NCBI GenBank assembly: GCA_020746875.1
Contig: JAGTJL010000002.1
Location: 868,001-932,000 of the forward strand
Source of the DNA: Rhexocercosporidium sp. MPI-PUGE-AT-0058
Taxonomy: Eukaryota; Ascomycota; Leotiomycetes; Helotiales
DNA: 64,000 nt
Reading direction: 5' to 3'
Position numbers and translations under genes: made by a program. Below the pieces are notes generated by a model. The model was not told the origin of the DNA. It was given only the letters and a program-made list of their open reading frames with translations, and searched no databases. Of the stretch, positions 31,098 to 41,189 are shown piece after piece (within the stretch, counting starts at the first letter, position 1; the number at the start of each line of letters is the position of its first letter).

Positions 31098-31579
31098 GAC
31101 TAGTTCCTGACAAAATACCACGTGACCGTTCGGATCGGGAATGTGGGGCTGTTCTCCACCAAGATCGTCATTTGCTTCGGTCCGAGGTATCGACCCGCGT
31201 GGCGATCTTGCATGAATCTGCACGCCACAACCGCCATAAGGCTATTACGATCTCCCGCATAGTGGGAAAGGCCAAACAACTCGATTAATATCCTTTAATG
31301 AGGATTTGAGATAGTGCAAGCGTAGTGGTACAGTTGTGGTGGAGGAAGTCTGTTATGATATAAAAAGAGACCCTTTACAAATCAAACGGAAGGCGACGAC
31401 AGGAACGTAATTTTTTCAGTCGGAGGCCGTTTAGGATGTTCGGGAGTGGCTACGGAATATAACTTGCAAAAAATTATGAGAGTTATTGCGTTGTGTATAG
31501 ATTTAATAATACTTCAAGTCAATGTACCAGTTAAATTTTCCGGCACGTAGGGTTTTCCGTTACGCAGGGATGGACGTTA
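31098..31579. repeat. Outer inverted repeat, right copy
   Basis: Inverted counterpart of 15991-16485, ending in the CGCAGGGATGGACGTTA terminus. No gene. Confidence 0.8.
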
Positions 31580-33298
31580 TTAGTCCCCCTCAATCCTCGC
31601 TTCCATCCATCCATTCTCTGAAAGAAGCCTTTCAATTTTTGAGGCCGCCCTCCGTAGCGCGGGGAATTAGAGGACCGATAGTAACATACCTTCGGTTTCT
31701 CGCGCATACTCTGTCACACGAGATACGCTCATACAATTGACAATTGGAAATTGTTATTATTCATGCCCAAGTATTAAAATTAAGTGGTAAATTTTGAGAC
31801 AGCTCAATTTGCTCCCTAGCGAGAAGAGCTTGTCTTGTGATTGCCAGAGCAAAAAAATCACAGTGCAAGAAATGACTGGGCAGGCCCACCCCAAAAAACG
31901 AATGGCGAGAAAATCACTAAAGAGATCTATCGAGAAGTTTATTATTTAGATATCAGACGTGTGTGAAAAAGAACAAAAAGCCTCCAATTCGATTTTGCCT
32001 CTACTCCATATTATCAGGGGGTCTTGTCAACCTTAGCTAGGACAAGCCTATCGTTAGGCTCACCCATCGCCTTCAGAAAGTTTATCTAAAGCTTGGAATT
32101 TTTCTCCCTCATTTGCTCCTCGAAGCTAATATGGGTTCTTTGTTTGAAGTCAGGACGTGGGACTTGTACAAGGTTCAAGGCTCGGCTTTCTCTGAGGGGT
32201 ATTCGTTAATTATGTGGCCACTAACATGTTGCATGTGCTCATTTTGCGCAGTTATCTTGCCTGAGTCAGAGCCGACCTCCTCGAAGTCCTGGATGTGCGT
32301 AATGCTTGGTCGTTGGATAGTAATGCCGTTGTGATGCGAAAAATAGGGTGCGATGATACAAACGGGTCGCTTGTATGGAGCGGTAAAGGTAAGATGAGAA
32401 GGTATCAGACTCGACTCATCTTCTACCTTCAAAGTGTTGTGATGCCCAAAGTAAGGTATCCAGAGGCACATCGTGAAGGTGGATATGTGTGCACTTGATA
32501 CAGTGCGCTGTTCAGGAAAGATAAAGGCTGGCATGGTAGTTCAAAACATCGGCCAGTTCCTGCACGCGGGCAGTACTGTATCATTCGTACGATAAGCGAC
32601 AAGCGCCCCAAAATCAACAAACTTCAAATCCTGCTCATCGTTGGTACTGGGAGCCAGAACTTCCTTCCACACCAAAACGCCCAAACATAGACCACCACAG
32701 CCGCAAATGTCTTTGCCTGGGTGTGGGAGCTAGAATCTCATCCACGTCAATAAAGAACTAATTATCAGCACACTCTCAGTGGTAAGTACTAGTCCATAAA
32801 GATTATTCGTGATGTGATTACAGAGGAAACCGTCGGCATTAACTTTGAAGGCAATCGACGTGAAATCCAGCATGGCATTTTATCGTGACTCGAATAGAAG
32901 TCAAGCCACTTCTCGTTGGCCAGGATCTCGAACACTTCAAGGAGCAGGTCCATCGCAGTGTCTGTCCTTCTTCTAAACCTGAGCTCGAGGTCCTTAGGAA
33001 CAGCCCCTCAGTGAACATTCAAGTCCGACAGAAAAAGGCGTATCTTCTAGAGTCGAGTCCACCGCGCAAAGTTGTAACCGTTCTTGAAGAGCTTTAATGA
33101 CTGGTAGTTCTCAAGGCGAAGACCTTTTAGGACTGGTTGATCAAGAGAGTAGGAGTGGGCGAGCGGGATAGGAGGGAATGGGAGAGGCGGGAGCAAGCGA
33201 GGGTAGGATGGTAGTACAGGTGGAAGCCAAACGCAGCCAAGCCCAAGGGTCAACTTAGATCACCAGACGCAGGGAGTAAACCGTGTGTCCATCCACAT
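31580..33298. other. Gene-free stretch
   Basis: Short frames only, none with recognisable similarity. A CATCACAACG / GTTGTGATG repeat occurs near 32325 and 32435. I see nothing else. Confidence 0.5.
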
Positions 33299-35067
33299 CT
33301 ATTCCGCAATCACTACTATGTCTCTTACGTATTGCACAAGCTGCTCCCATAAACCATACATAATGAAGCGTTCCCCGCTCCATTCCATCTCATCCACCCA
33401 ATCCACCGAATTAGCATTTCCCATTTGTGCAACGGCATCACTTGGCTTCTCGTAGATTTTCTGCAGGAGCTTCCCCACGTTGTCAAAGGGATCAACGCTG
33501 TATGCTTGTCGTCGCATAGAAAATATCCTTAGAAGATGGTCATAGTGGTATTGCCACATATTAGACTCTCGTGCAGTGATCTCGTAGAAAAGTAGAAGTA
33601 GATGTGTCAACAGGGCACCATTGGACTAGGGAGAATCAGCATTGATGTCCTCGAGCCGAGTGAACATCGATAAAACCCTTATAAGGCTACATCTTGGAGG
33701 GTTCTATTCTGAGTAAAGAGCATTTACACACACAAGAGCTCGTGGAAGGTATTTTAACTTACGTAGGAATCTTGGGAGTTTTGTAACATCATCTGCAAAG
33801 CCGAAATGGCCTGCTGGTAATGCTCTAACGCATTGGCATCGTGAGAACCGTTCTTGCACGCCATAATCAGGGCGGACAGTGCCATCATTGCATGGAAAAT
33901 CTGCCTGGTGTTAATCGGTTGTCTCTTATGATGTAGATTCTGACTGACTGGGGGGTATTCTCGAGCCCAGACCTCAAAAACATCCTCGTCTCCTTGAGAC
34001 TTGCCAGTCATAACAATCTGCGGTGAGACTTTTGTTCGGAAATGACGTAGCAGCTCGGCGTCTTTCCCTCCCTGGCGAGCAGCATCGAGAAGAGAAACTG
34101 GATTGGAATCCAAGCTAGGCAAGGGCGCAGCAGCTCTCTGAGACAAGTCTTCAACAGTCTCGAGGATCACCACCTATCGCTCGTAGTAGCAGGTCAGTCA
34201 TCGATTCAAACTATTCAAGCAATGTAGTTGCTTATCCAGGAAGTCATCAGGAAGTCGCTAGACATAAATTTCTGTCTGTATGGATGAGACTCACATTAGG
34301 GTCCTTCACCTCTTCAGCCATAGTACCAGTGGCTGGAATCTGGCTACCTGGGCTTGCATCCCGATACTCAGGCGACTTCTCAAAACTCGTCACATTTGCA
34401 ACAACTATGAATGTTCCAGGACTTCGCAACGCTGCATTCTTCTCGCGCTCTGTATCAGTTTTCAGGCTTGAAAATGGAGGCAGTATATCATCTGATGCTT
34501 GGACCTTTCGCTCCAGGTTTGGTGCACTTGCTGTATCTCGTCAGCTTAGTGAACCAAAACAAGGTATATTTGGTGTACGGTTCCAAACACGGCAATTTGT
34601 TGTAGTGACTCGCTGCTCCCGTTGAATTATTTTCGGCGTGTTGTCTCTGAAAAACGTTCTCGGTTTATTGTCACTGGTAGACTTTGGTCAAGGTTGGCAT
34701 GTAAAACCAAATATGGTGGACTTACCAAGTGTAGCCAAGACGCCGACATTGCTATAGCGAAGTCAGCAAAGGAATCCAATCACCTTTGTACAGTTACCGT
34801 ACGTTACACGTTGGCCTTCCTTCATCGCATTTTACCTCTAGAAATAGTGTTAGTCATGATGAGAGTCAAGGGAAGGAGAACTAAGAATATACTCCGAGTT
34901 CGACAAGTCCAGCAACCAGTCTTTGATATTGAGCGAGGTATGCTTCTCCGACCCCCAGGGGGAAGATTACTGAATGATGTAGATCCGGGCTGGGAGGACG
35001 ATAGCGGAACCTGCTGCTTCGGCGCTATGAATGGGGAACGAGGCTCGGCGAGACGACCTCCTTCCAT
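33299..35067 (-). CDS. Zn2Cys6 transcription factor (Fungal_trans_2-like), model incomplete
   Basis: The ATG at 35067 starts MEGGRLAEP. About 60 residues on, TGCWTCRTR is joined across an intron (GTATAT...TTTCTAG) to KVKCDEGRPTC, giving the CX2CX6CX6C start of a Zn2Cys6 cluster; CRRLGYTC, the usual end, is found further on in another register. After more introns come acidic linker sequence (ending AEEVKDPN, donor GTGAGT) and domain blocks SLLDAARQGGKDAELLRHFRT, IFHAMMALSALIMACKNGSHDANALEHYQQAI and, after GTAAGT, SNGALLTHLLLLFYEITARESNMWQYHYDHL. These fit the fungal-specific transcription-factor domain. I could not join the zinc cluster to the rest without a frame problem, so one exon may be misread or the gene decayed. 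Target genes unknown. Confidence 0.65.
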
Positions 35068-36330
35068 CTGTAAATACGTCGACTTCAAGGGGAGAAAAGG
35101 CTAGTGGCAGAACCTTGGTGATTCGAACGTAATAAAGATAGAAGAGTCGATATTCAAGGTAGGTAGTGAAAACACTGGTGCGGTCGTAACTGGCTCGAAT
35201 GTACGCCGGCAAAGCTAGAGGATAATAACGTGAGCGTGGTGAGGTTTATACTCATAGAATATCAGCTAGGGATTGCCTGGCCCAAGACTGGTGAGAAGGA
35301 AGTGGAAAGGATGTCAATATGATTGTGAAGGAGGCTCCGCTTCTAGGAAGAAGAAAATCTGGAGCTATTGTACGTTGTTGACTTTGAGGAAGTAGGAAGG
35401 TTTTTCTGACGAGACTCAGGTTGAACGAAGTGTTGATGAACCTTATATAGACCAGACCACCATCCCAGCCACTACAACTTAGAGGGCGGGGAATCTAGAG
35501 TCACGAGGTGATTTTAACAGTGGCAGTGTAGATTCCAGGGCTGGGCATCTACTTCTAGAACTTGCAGTCATTTGACAGAAGTTTGATGGACACGAGCAAA
35601 AATCCCTAATTAGTATCTCGAATGTAATCAAGGGGCAAGTCAAGGGGTTCAACTGCATCAAAATCCATCAAGATCACGCTCAGAGTGTCTAATTCTCTCG
35701 CGATATCACGTATATATCAGAACGCTAGCAGTGCATATCACGTCGCTTGACAGATCGAAACCGTTTGGCTTGGACCTACACCGTCCAGGCTTGCATCCCC
35801 GGAAGTATGCAGGACGGGCTGCGGACCGTTCCGGACCCGCAATGCGGGTAGCGCTGAGACCATGGCTTTGGGAAGATCACATGAGACAAGTCATGGCTTG
35901 ACAAGGGAAGGAGCTGTTCGTGCTAGACTTGAATAATAACTGGCGAAATTAGTCCAGCAGTGTCAACCCTTTGCGGGCCTTTCCAGCCCGGTGTGAATGA
36001 GAAAGCTACAGGTACGGCTGCAACCAATAGTTGATACCTACCGCTTAGTGATACTTAAAAAACCAGCCCTCTACGAGTGTTAGGGATTTTTTCCAAGCGC
36101 GATACTAACAAATTCCGAGATCTGAAATACGAGTCGCCTCAAGGAAGGTTTTGGTGCTTTTGTTTTTGGAGCCGGCTTTCTGTCAGTTTCTTCGTCACAT
36201 GGGATCAGTTGCAGCTGGGCGCAAATTGTGCAAGCGAAGCTAAAATAGGCTTGTGCCTTATCGCTAAGGACTCAACCTCAAAGGAAATGTCAAGAACACC
36301 ACAATCAAACATCCCTGGTACCTTGTAGCT
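35068..36330. other. Intergenic region
   Basis: No gene recognised. It probably contains the promoters of the flanking divergent genes (Zn2Cys6 gene to the left, small two-exon gene to the right). Confidence 0.5.
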
Positions 36331-36897
36331 ATGGCCTCCCCTAGAATCGCCAGGCAATCCGTCGATCGCGCAGTTGCGGATGCAGCACATGCAGAACTGA
36401 CTAAGTTTGTCGAATCGCGTGGGCCAGGCGCTGTGGGCCAGCAACTGGACACAGTTCTGAATTTCGACCAGTACCTGAAGACCCTAGACCTCCAGAAGAC
36501 GACTGCGGTGGTGAAGGACTTCCTTGACGTGGGTAGCTCTTAGAGATATGATTCTCGACATCTCCTGTGTGACTTCCATGGACTGACCGCGTTGCAGAAT
36601 ACAGGCAAACAACTCGCTACCGATTTCCTCCAAGTCCCAGAAGCCAAACTCGAAAGATCATTCCTTGTGCTCTACTGCGCTCGACAGAGCAGACAAATAA
36701 ACATTGGGCTGGGGAAAGTCACCATTTTCCTTGCCTTGGGTCCTCTGTCCCCGGCGAACGGGCTGCCGAAGTTCAGGAACAATCCGAGTCATGACTTAGA
36801 GAGTGGTGATGCGCTTTTGGTTGCACATGATCTGCAGCAGATGCTTGATAAGACTGGCGGAGGTGGCTTTGCTCTCGTGTCAGATTGGACTCCTTGA
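36331..36897 (+). CDS. Small two-exon hypothetical protein
   Basis: Exons 36331-36528 and 36598-36897 (69-nt intron, GTGGGT...TTGCAG with CTGAC branch) give 165 aa starting MASPRIARQSVDRAVADAAH. It has no signal peptide or membrane segment. It contains AELTKFVESRGPGAVGQQLD, LVLYCARQSRQINIGLGKVTIFLALGPLSP and a Gly-rich C-terminal GGGGFALVSDWTP. I do not recognise a family. Clean frame joining and codon use make it a likely real gene. Confidence 0.6.
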
Positions 36898-36979
36898 CGT
36901 TCCCAAGAGAAGATCGGGCTCAAATGGCACAAAGGGCTGTGACTCGAAGGGTTTTGGTATGAAAACCTGAACGTTGCAA

Positions 36980-38478
36980 TTATCCCAATCTTCTGCCCTG
37001 AGGTTGGAAAGCATAGGGTCTCCTAGATTGGCACATTCTGATTAGTGAGGGCCTTGACCGGAAGCATAACATTTTACCTTCGCATCGCATCTCAGTATTT
37101 TCCCTTGTCATCGGTGTTATTTCTGTTCTGTCTGGCATGGTTTCACCACTTCCTTCCGCCGCTCTTTGGTTTGTTCCATGCTGTACGGTCCGAAGTACTC
37201 CTTCTATGTCTTGATGTTGCCTTGCAGATTCCTTAATCGCATGCCCACCCGCTCCCCAATCATCTGCACCAGTGACTGCTGCCAAAGGCAAGTTTCCTCC
37301 GCCGTATACATGCAGAGTGCGTTCATTGCTGAGTTGGGTAGTAGAACCAGGGTCATGATCAAATGATTCGTCTTGTGGATGAACTGCGACACCATTCACC
37401 TGCGGTACCGATCTCGATCGGACTGTGGCATTTGCAGGGTGCTTTTGCTGCTTCTTCCAATTCCGAGTTTGTGGTGGTAGATTCGCTTTCCGCTTCGTCC
37501 CTTTGTGAGATGTGATGGTAATGCCGCTGTCTCCTTCGTTGTAAAGTATTGTGCAACCTGACGAATCTATCGTTGTCTGGCTGTTTGTCGTCAAGATGTG
37601 TTCTTTGAGGAAAATATATGGCGCGAGAGTCTTTTTTCGAAGTTGCTCTGCAACCTTGCAAGCGCTGTCAAGTTTTTCGGCATGCTCTTTCAAAGGCCCA
37701 AAATGCTTAGTTGCTGTTTTGAATGCGTCATCTTTGAGGGGTAGCCTCTTCTCCAAGCTGATTGATTTGTTAATTCTCGATACCAAGGATGTAGGAGTGT
37801 AGGGCTCACAAGTCAATTGTGAAGGAGTCGGGAAGGACAAATAAGATTGCAGGACCATAGCTGGCTGCCAGCTTGTGATATCTTCGCCCGGCCCTGACCC
37901 ACTCAGTGAGGTTTGAACGAATAAGCTGAGGATCCGTCTTTGCCTCACTCTTGCGAGCAATGATGTTCGTGAGTTGATCGTAAAGTTTCTTATTCGTTTT
38001 GTCGCATGCTGCCAGAGGGTTGAGGAGGTAAAGCAAGTCACAAAAGAACAGCTTCATAAATCGTCCGCGAATAGCATATAAGCCATGGCTTTCCTCCACG
38101 TTCAGTGTGTTGTCATAGAAGTGGGCGAGCTCTCCACTCCAGGGATCGAATTCAGATTGGGGTGATGTCCAGAAGGCTGAGAGATCCTTTGACCACGTTT
38201 CGATGGCTGTGGAGTCTACCGTTTTCGAAGGCTCCAAGATTGGCGTCGGTTTCGGTTTTCGTACCGTGCGGCGGCGTAGAGTGAATCTGAAGTTTTGGGC
38301 CTCTGAAGCAGTCACTAGACTATCGTAGAACTTGATATCGGGTCAGCTGAATGCTGTTTTCTCTGGGTAAGGCAGTGCTGACAGTCTTATCTTGAAGTAA
38401 CTGATCTAAAGCCGCTGCCCGCTGGCTCTCTGGAAGAGCATGAAGGGTGTCAACAATATGACTGAGTCCGTTTCCCAT
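36980..38478 (-). CDS. Three-exon hypothetical protein
   Basis: Exons 38478-38383 (MGNGLSHIVDTLHALPES), 38330-37810 and 37757-36980 join in frame to 464 aa. Both introns are 52 nt (GTCAGC...CAAG with CTGAC branch; GTGAGC...ATCAG). The middle part (LRRRTVRKPKPTPIL, FYDNTLNVEESHGLYAIRGRF, KLFFCDLLYLLNPLAACDK, LAASYGPAILFVLPDSF) looks like a helical globular domain. The C-terminus is basic (KGTKRKANLPPQTRNWKKQQK) and then low-complexity. I do not recognise the family. A nuclear location is possible from the basic stretch, but this is inference. No stops. Confidence 0.62.
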
Positions 38479-39251
38479 TTTTGCTCACGATCAAACGACG
38501 GACGTGGTTTGGGTCACTCCTAGCACCATGCGGGAGAGGCACACGAAGTTGATGCAGACACGTGATACTCCAGAGTGCCCGCCGCTAATCCTAATATTCT
38601 CCTGAAGAAATCAGTTGATCTCTTCAACGCCTAATCGGGGATAATTAAGCGACCCCCATCCATCCAGACCCTTCCAATCTCGTCCAGGGAGTGATCTCTT
38701 GCACTATCTCAAGACTTTTCAAGCATTGTATTGCTTCTTTTCGTATGGCCCTGCGTTAATCGATCTCAATTCAGATTGTACCCATTCTCAAACATAGGGG
38801 TTCCGGCAATTCTTAAAGCCTCACCGGATATTGGCGTTTTCCCTTTCGTTCTCTTTTTATTTGAAGTCGTTTTGATCTCGAGTGACATGTCTTCTCCTCA
38901 AGTGTGGGGATCTAGTTTGACGTATAAGAAGAAGCTGCAGAACGAGGCAAACCAGCAGGTGCCCTCACCTTCCCCAGCGCTCGATTGTCCACTCGTTTCA
39001 TCCCCTCCCATCGTATCGCGCACCTTCTCAGGAAGCAACAAGGCAAACTGCACGCGCCCTCCCCTTCTCGTCCTTCCTTGACCGTTCATTCGTCCAGCCC
39101 GGGGCAGATGCACTCCTCTGCTCGACGACAAGGAACTTTTCGCCCGACTTGTGATCGAAGTCGTTGCAATATTCCGGTGTTTGCCTAAGTCATTTGCGCC
39201 AGAGATCGTCATCATCTGCCACGACAATTCAATTTCCCCGCCGTCACTGCT
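38479..39251. other. Intergenic region, weak short frame
   Basis: A frame from an ATG at 38887 (MSSPQVWGSSLTYKKKL...) ends at 39081. It has no similarity that I recognise and sits where the promoter of the next gene is expected, so I do not call it a gene. Confidence 0.4.
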
Positions 39252-40256
39252 ATGCATGCTCCACCAACCCTTCTTCCGTTCCAAACGGACCTCGTTTCTC
39301 TCCCTATTGCCATCTGCCTCTCCACGATCGCGGTCATTAGCGCAGCTATCAAGGTTGGCAGTTGTTTTCTGCAGCCGCAGCTTGACCTGCGGCTGCTCTT
39401 GATAAGCTGCATCTCTCTCGGATCCTCAGCTGGTCTATTGGCTGTGGCAAACGCCGGATTCCACAGTGTGTAGAGCCCAGAACCCTCTCCTCGTTCGAGC
39501 TGACTGGCCAGCCAACCAAACTCTTTATGTTACGCATCTTGTTATTCTGCAATTGTGTTGTGCCCTGTCGGGGATTTTCGAGGTATCTACCACAGCCAGC
39601 AGTGTTTCAGCTGCTTCTAATACATACCAGGCAGAACTTCTGCGCCAGATACTCGTTAAAAACCAATATAGATGGATTCAAATTACCTTCCGTGTCACAA
39701 CAATCTGTTCGTCGTTTGTCACCGTTGGGCTTTGTGTATGGTAAGTTAAGAAGAAGTAGAGCGTTTTTGATTTCTAACTAACGGCACCAGGCTTCCATTA
39801 CAGAATGCTCAAGTTTCGAACATTTTAACAGCATTACTACTTGCAACCTCTGCTGTGTACTTCGAGTTATCTGTTGCATATGTTTATCTTTCCACGATTT
39901 CTGAACCGTTGCTTTTCCTGATAAGTAGTGGTCTTTATGTTCTGGTATTTGCTTTTGCTTGCATATCGCTACCTGTGGCCTGGTCGAAACCCGAAGCTTT
40001 GGTTGCTGGTACTTGGGTAGACGACCCGATTTTCAACCGAAGGCCTCAGCTGACATATCCTGTGTAGGTTACATTTACCTTGTCAAATGTCATCTCTTTT
40101 CGATTCCCGGTCTTATTACTGTATAGAAGAAGCAGGCGCGGAGATCATGTTGACTCCGAGATAAGGGTTGGTCGACCTTCTAGACAAGACTCTGCGATCG
40201 AGTCGGTGCCATCTCCAGCTATGGATGTAGACGGCCAGCCGATGTGGTTTCGTTGA
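39252..40256 (+). CDS. Six-TM fungal membrane protein
   Basis: Exons 39252-39465, 39512-39740, 39791-40063 and 40127-40256 join in frame to 281 aa. Hydrophobic segments in order: LVSLPIAICLSTIAVISAAI, LLLISCISLGSSAGLLAVA, THLVILQLCCALSGIF, TTICSSFVTVGLCVWL, ILTALLLATSAVYFEL, LLFLISSGLYVLVFAFAC. A hydrophilic C-terminal tail follows (SRRGDHVDSEIRVGRPSRQD), probably cytosolic. The introns are 46-63 nt. I do not recognise a transporter or receptor signature; the family is unknown to me. Confidence 0.68.
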
Positions 40257-40926
40257 TTTGTGTTTACCTTCACATACATTAATAGTATTATATTCTCCTT
40301 CGCTATCGTTTCGCATGTAGGAGGACAACGAATTCATCTTCTTCCATGTCTTCACTAGAGGTACCTAATTAGTTACATAAACCTCCCTAGAACATTAAAC
40401 GTTCGCCTCAACTTCCCAGCTTCCAGACGAACAGTCCGTATCTAGCCGCATTTCTATGCTACTAACGGCCATGCTTACGACTGCTGGTATCTGTTGTTTC
40501 TGAGACCTGCATTCGGTGCCGCCCCCTCGTAGAAATATGCTCTAATAACCTGGAAGCGGTAGGGAGCAGTGGCTTGAGAGCAACGATCCTAACCACCCAC
40601 ATGAGGATGTTACCCTTAGAATCTAGAACCCCTCCGCTGTACGTAGATCTGTCAAGCTTCTATCTTGTCGATGGATAACTCTAGCACTAGACTTGGAGCT
40701 CGGGTGAACAAATGCCGTTCTCTTCCTCCGGAGTATAATATTCGCGCTCTCCCTTCGTTGAGCACCTAGCTTCCTGCATGACTGTCAGAAAACAAATTTA
40801 AACAAGTTCGCGATTAACGAATCCAAAGCAGACTTCTTTCTATCGTCGAGCTACAGAGTAGACCACAATCCATTTTTATAATACATTCCGCTTCCTCCAC
40901 GCCCCGCTCCAGACACTAAACTTGAC
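40257..40926. other. Intergenic region
   Basis: No gene or repeat recognised. Confidence 0.5.
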
Positions 40927-41189
40927 ATGTGTTACTACACGCAAGTCGAGTTTAAGTGCGGCCATCGTCGTTATACGGTCAAAGCTTGGTGTGGTAATTA
41001 CGAGAGGACGCATCGACGCTGTCCACCAGTCGTAGTGGCTATCGAGTTCAGGTAACCTACCACAAGAAGTGATTGGAATTAATACAAGAATGTACCGCTA
41101 ACGAACTTTCCAGGTTTGATAAAAGATGTGGTTCGTTCATTTCTAATTCAAAGCAACCTTCTCATCCTGAAATTTGTATTATTTACTGA
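40927..41189 (+). CDS. Tiny Cys-rich protein
   Basis: Exons 40927-41051 and 41114-41189 (62-nt intron GTAACC...TTCCAG) give 66 aa starting MCYYTQVEFKCGHRRYTVKA. The pattern Met-Cys, F-x-C-G, W-C, R-C-P-P and K-R-C-G recalls a family of very short fungal proteins of unknown role that share MC..., xFxCG and CG motifs. It has no signal peptide, so a cytosolic Zn-binding peptide is possible. It lies just outside the AT-rich block. The start and splice are supported only by frame and motif. Confidence 0.5.

Larger units (their letters stand above)
15991..31579. repeat. 15.6-kb block bounded by an inverted duplication
   Basis: Starts TAACGTCCATCCCTGCGTGCCGG and ends with its near reverse complement (CGCAGGGATGGACGTTA). 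The outer roughly 490 bp on each side, the NLR genes and about 120 bp of their upstream regions all pair as inverted copies. Left arm about 15991-23945 (with a 4.6-kb insertion), right arm about 28525-31579. The unique centre holds the HeLo-like gene, a transposase and a C2H2 gene. Confidence 0.8.
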
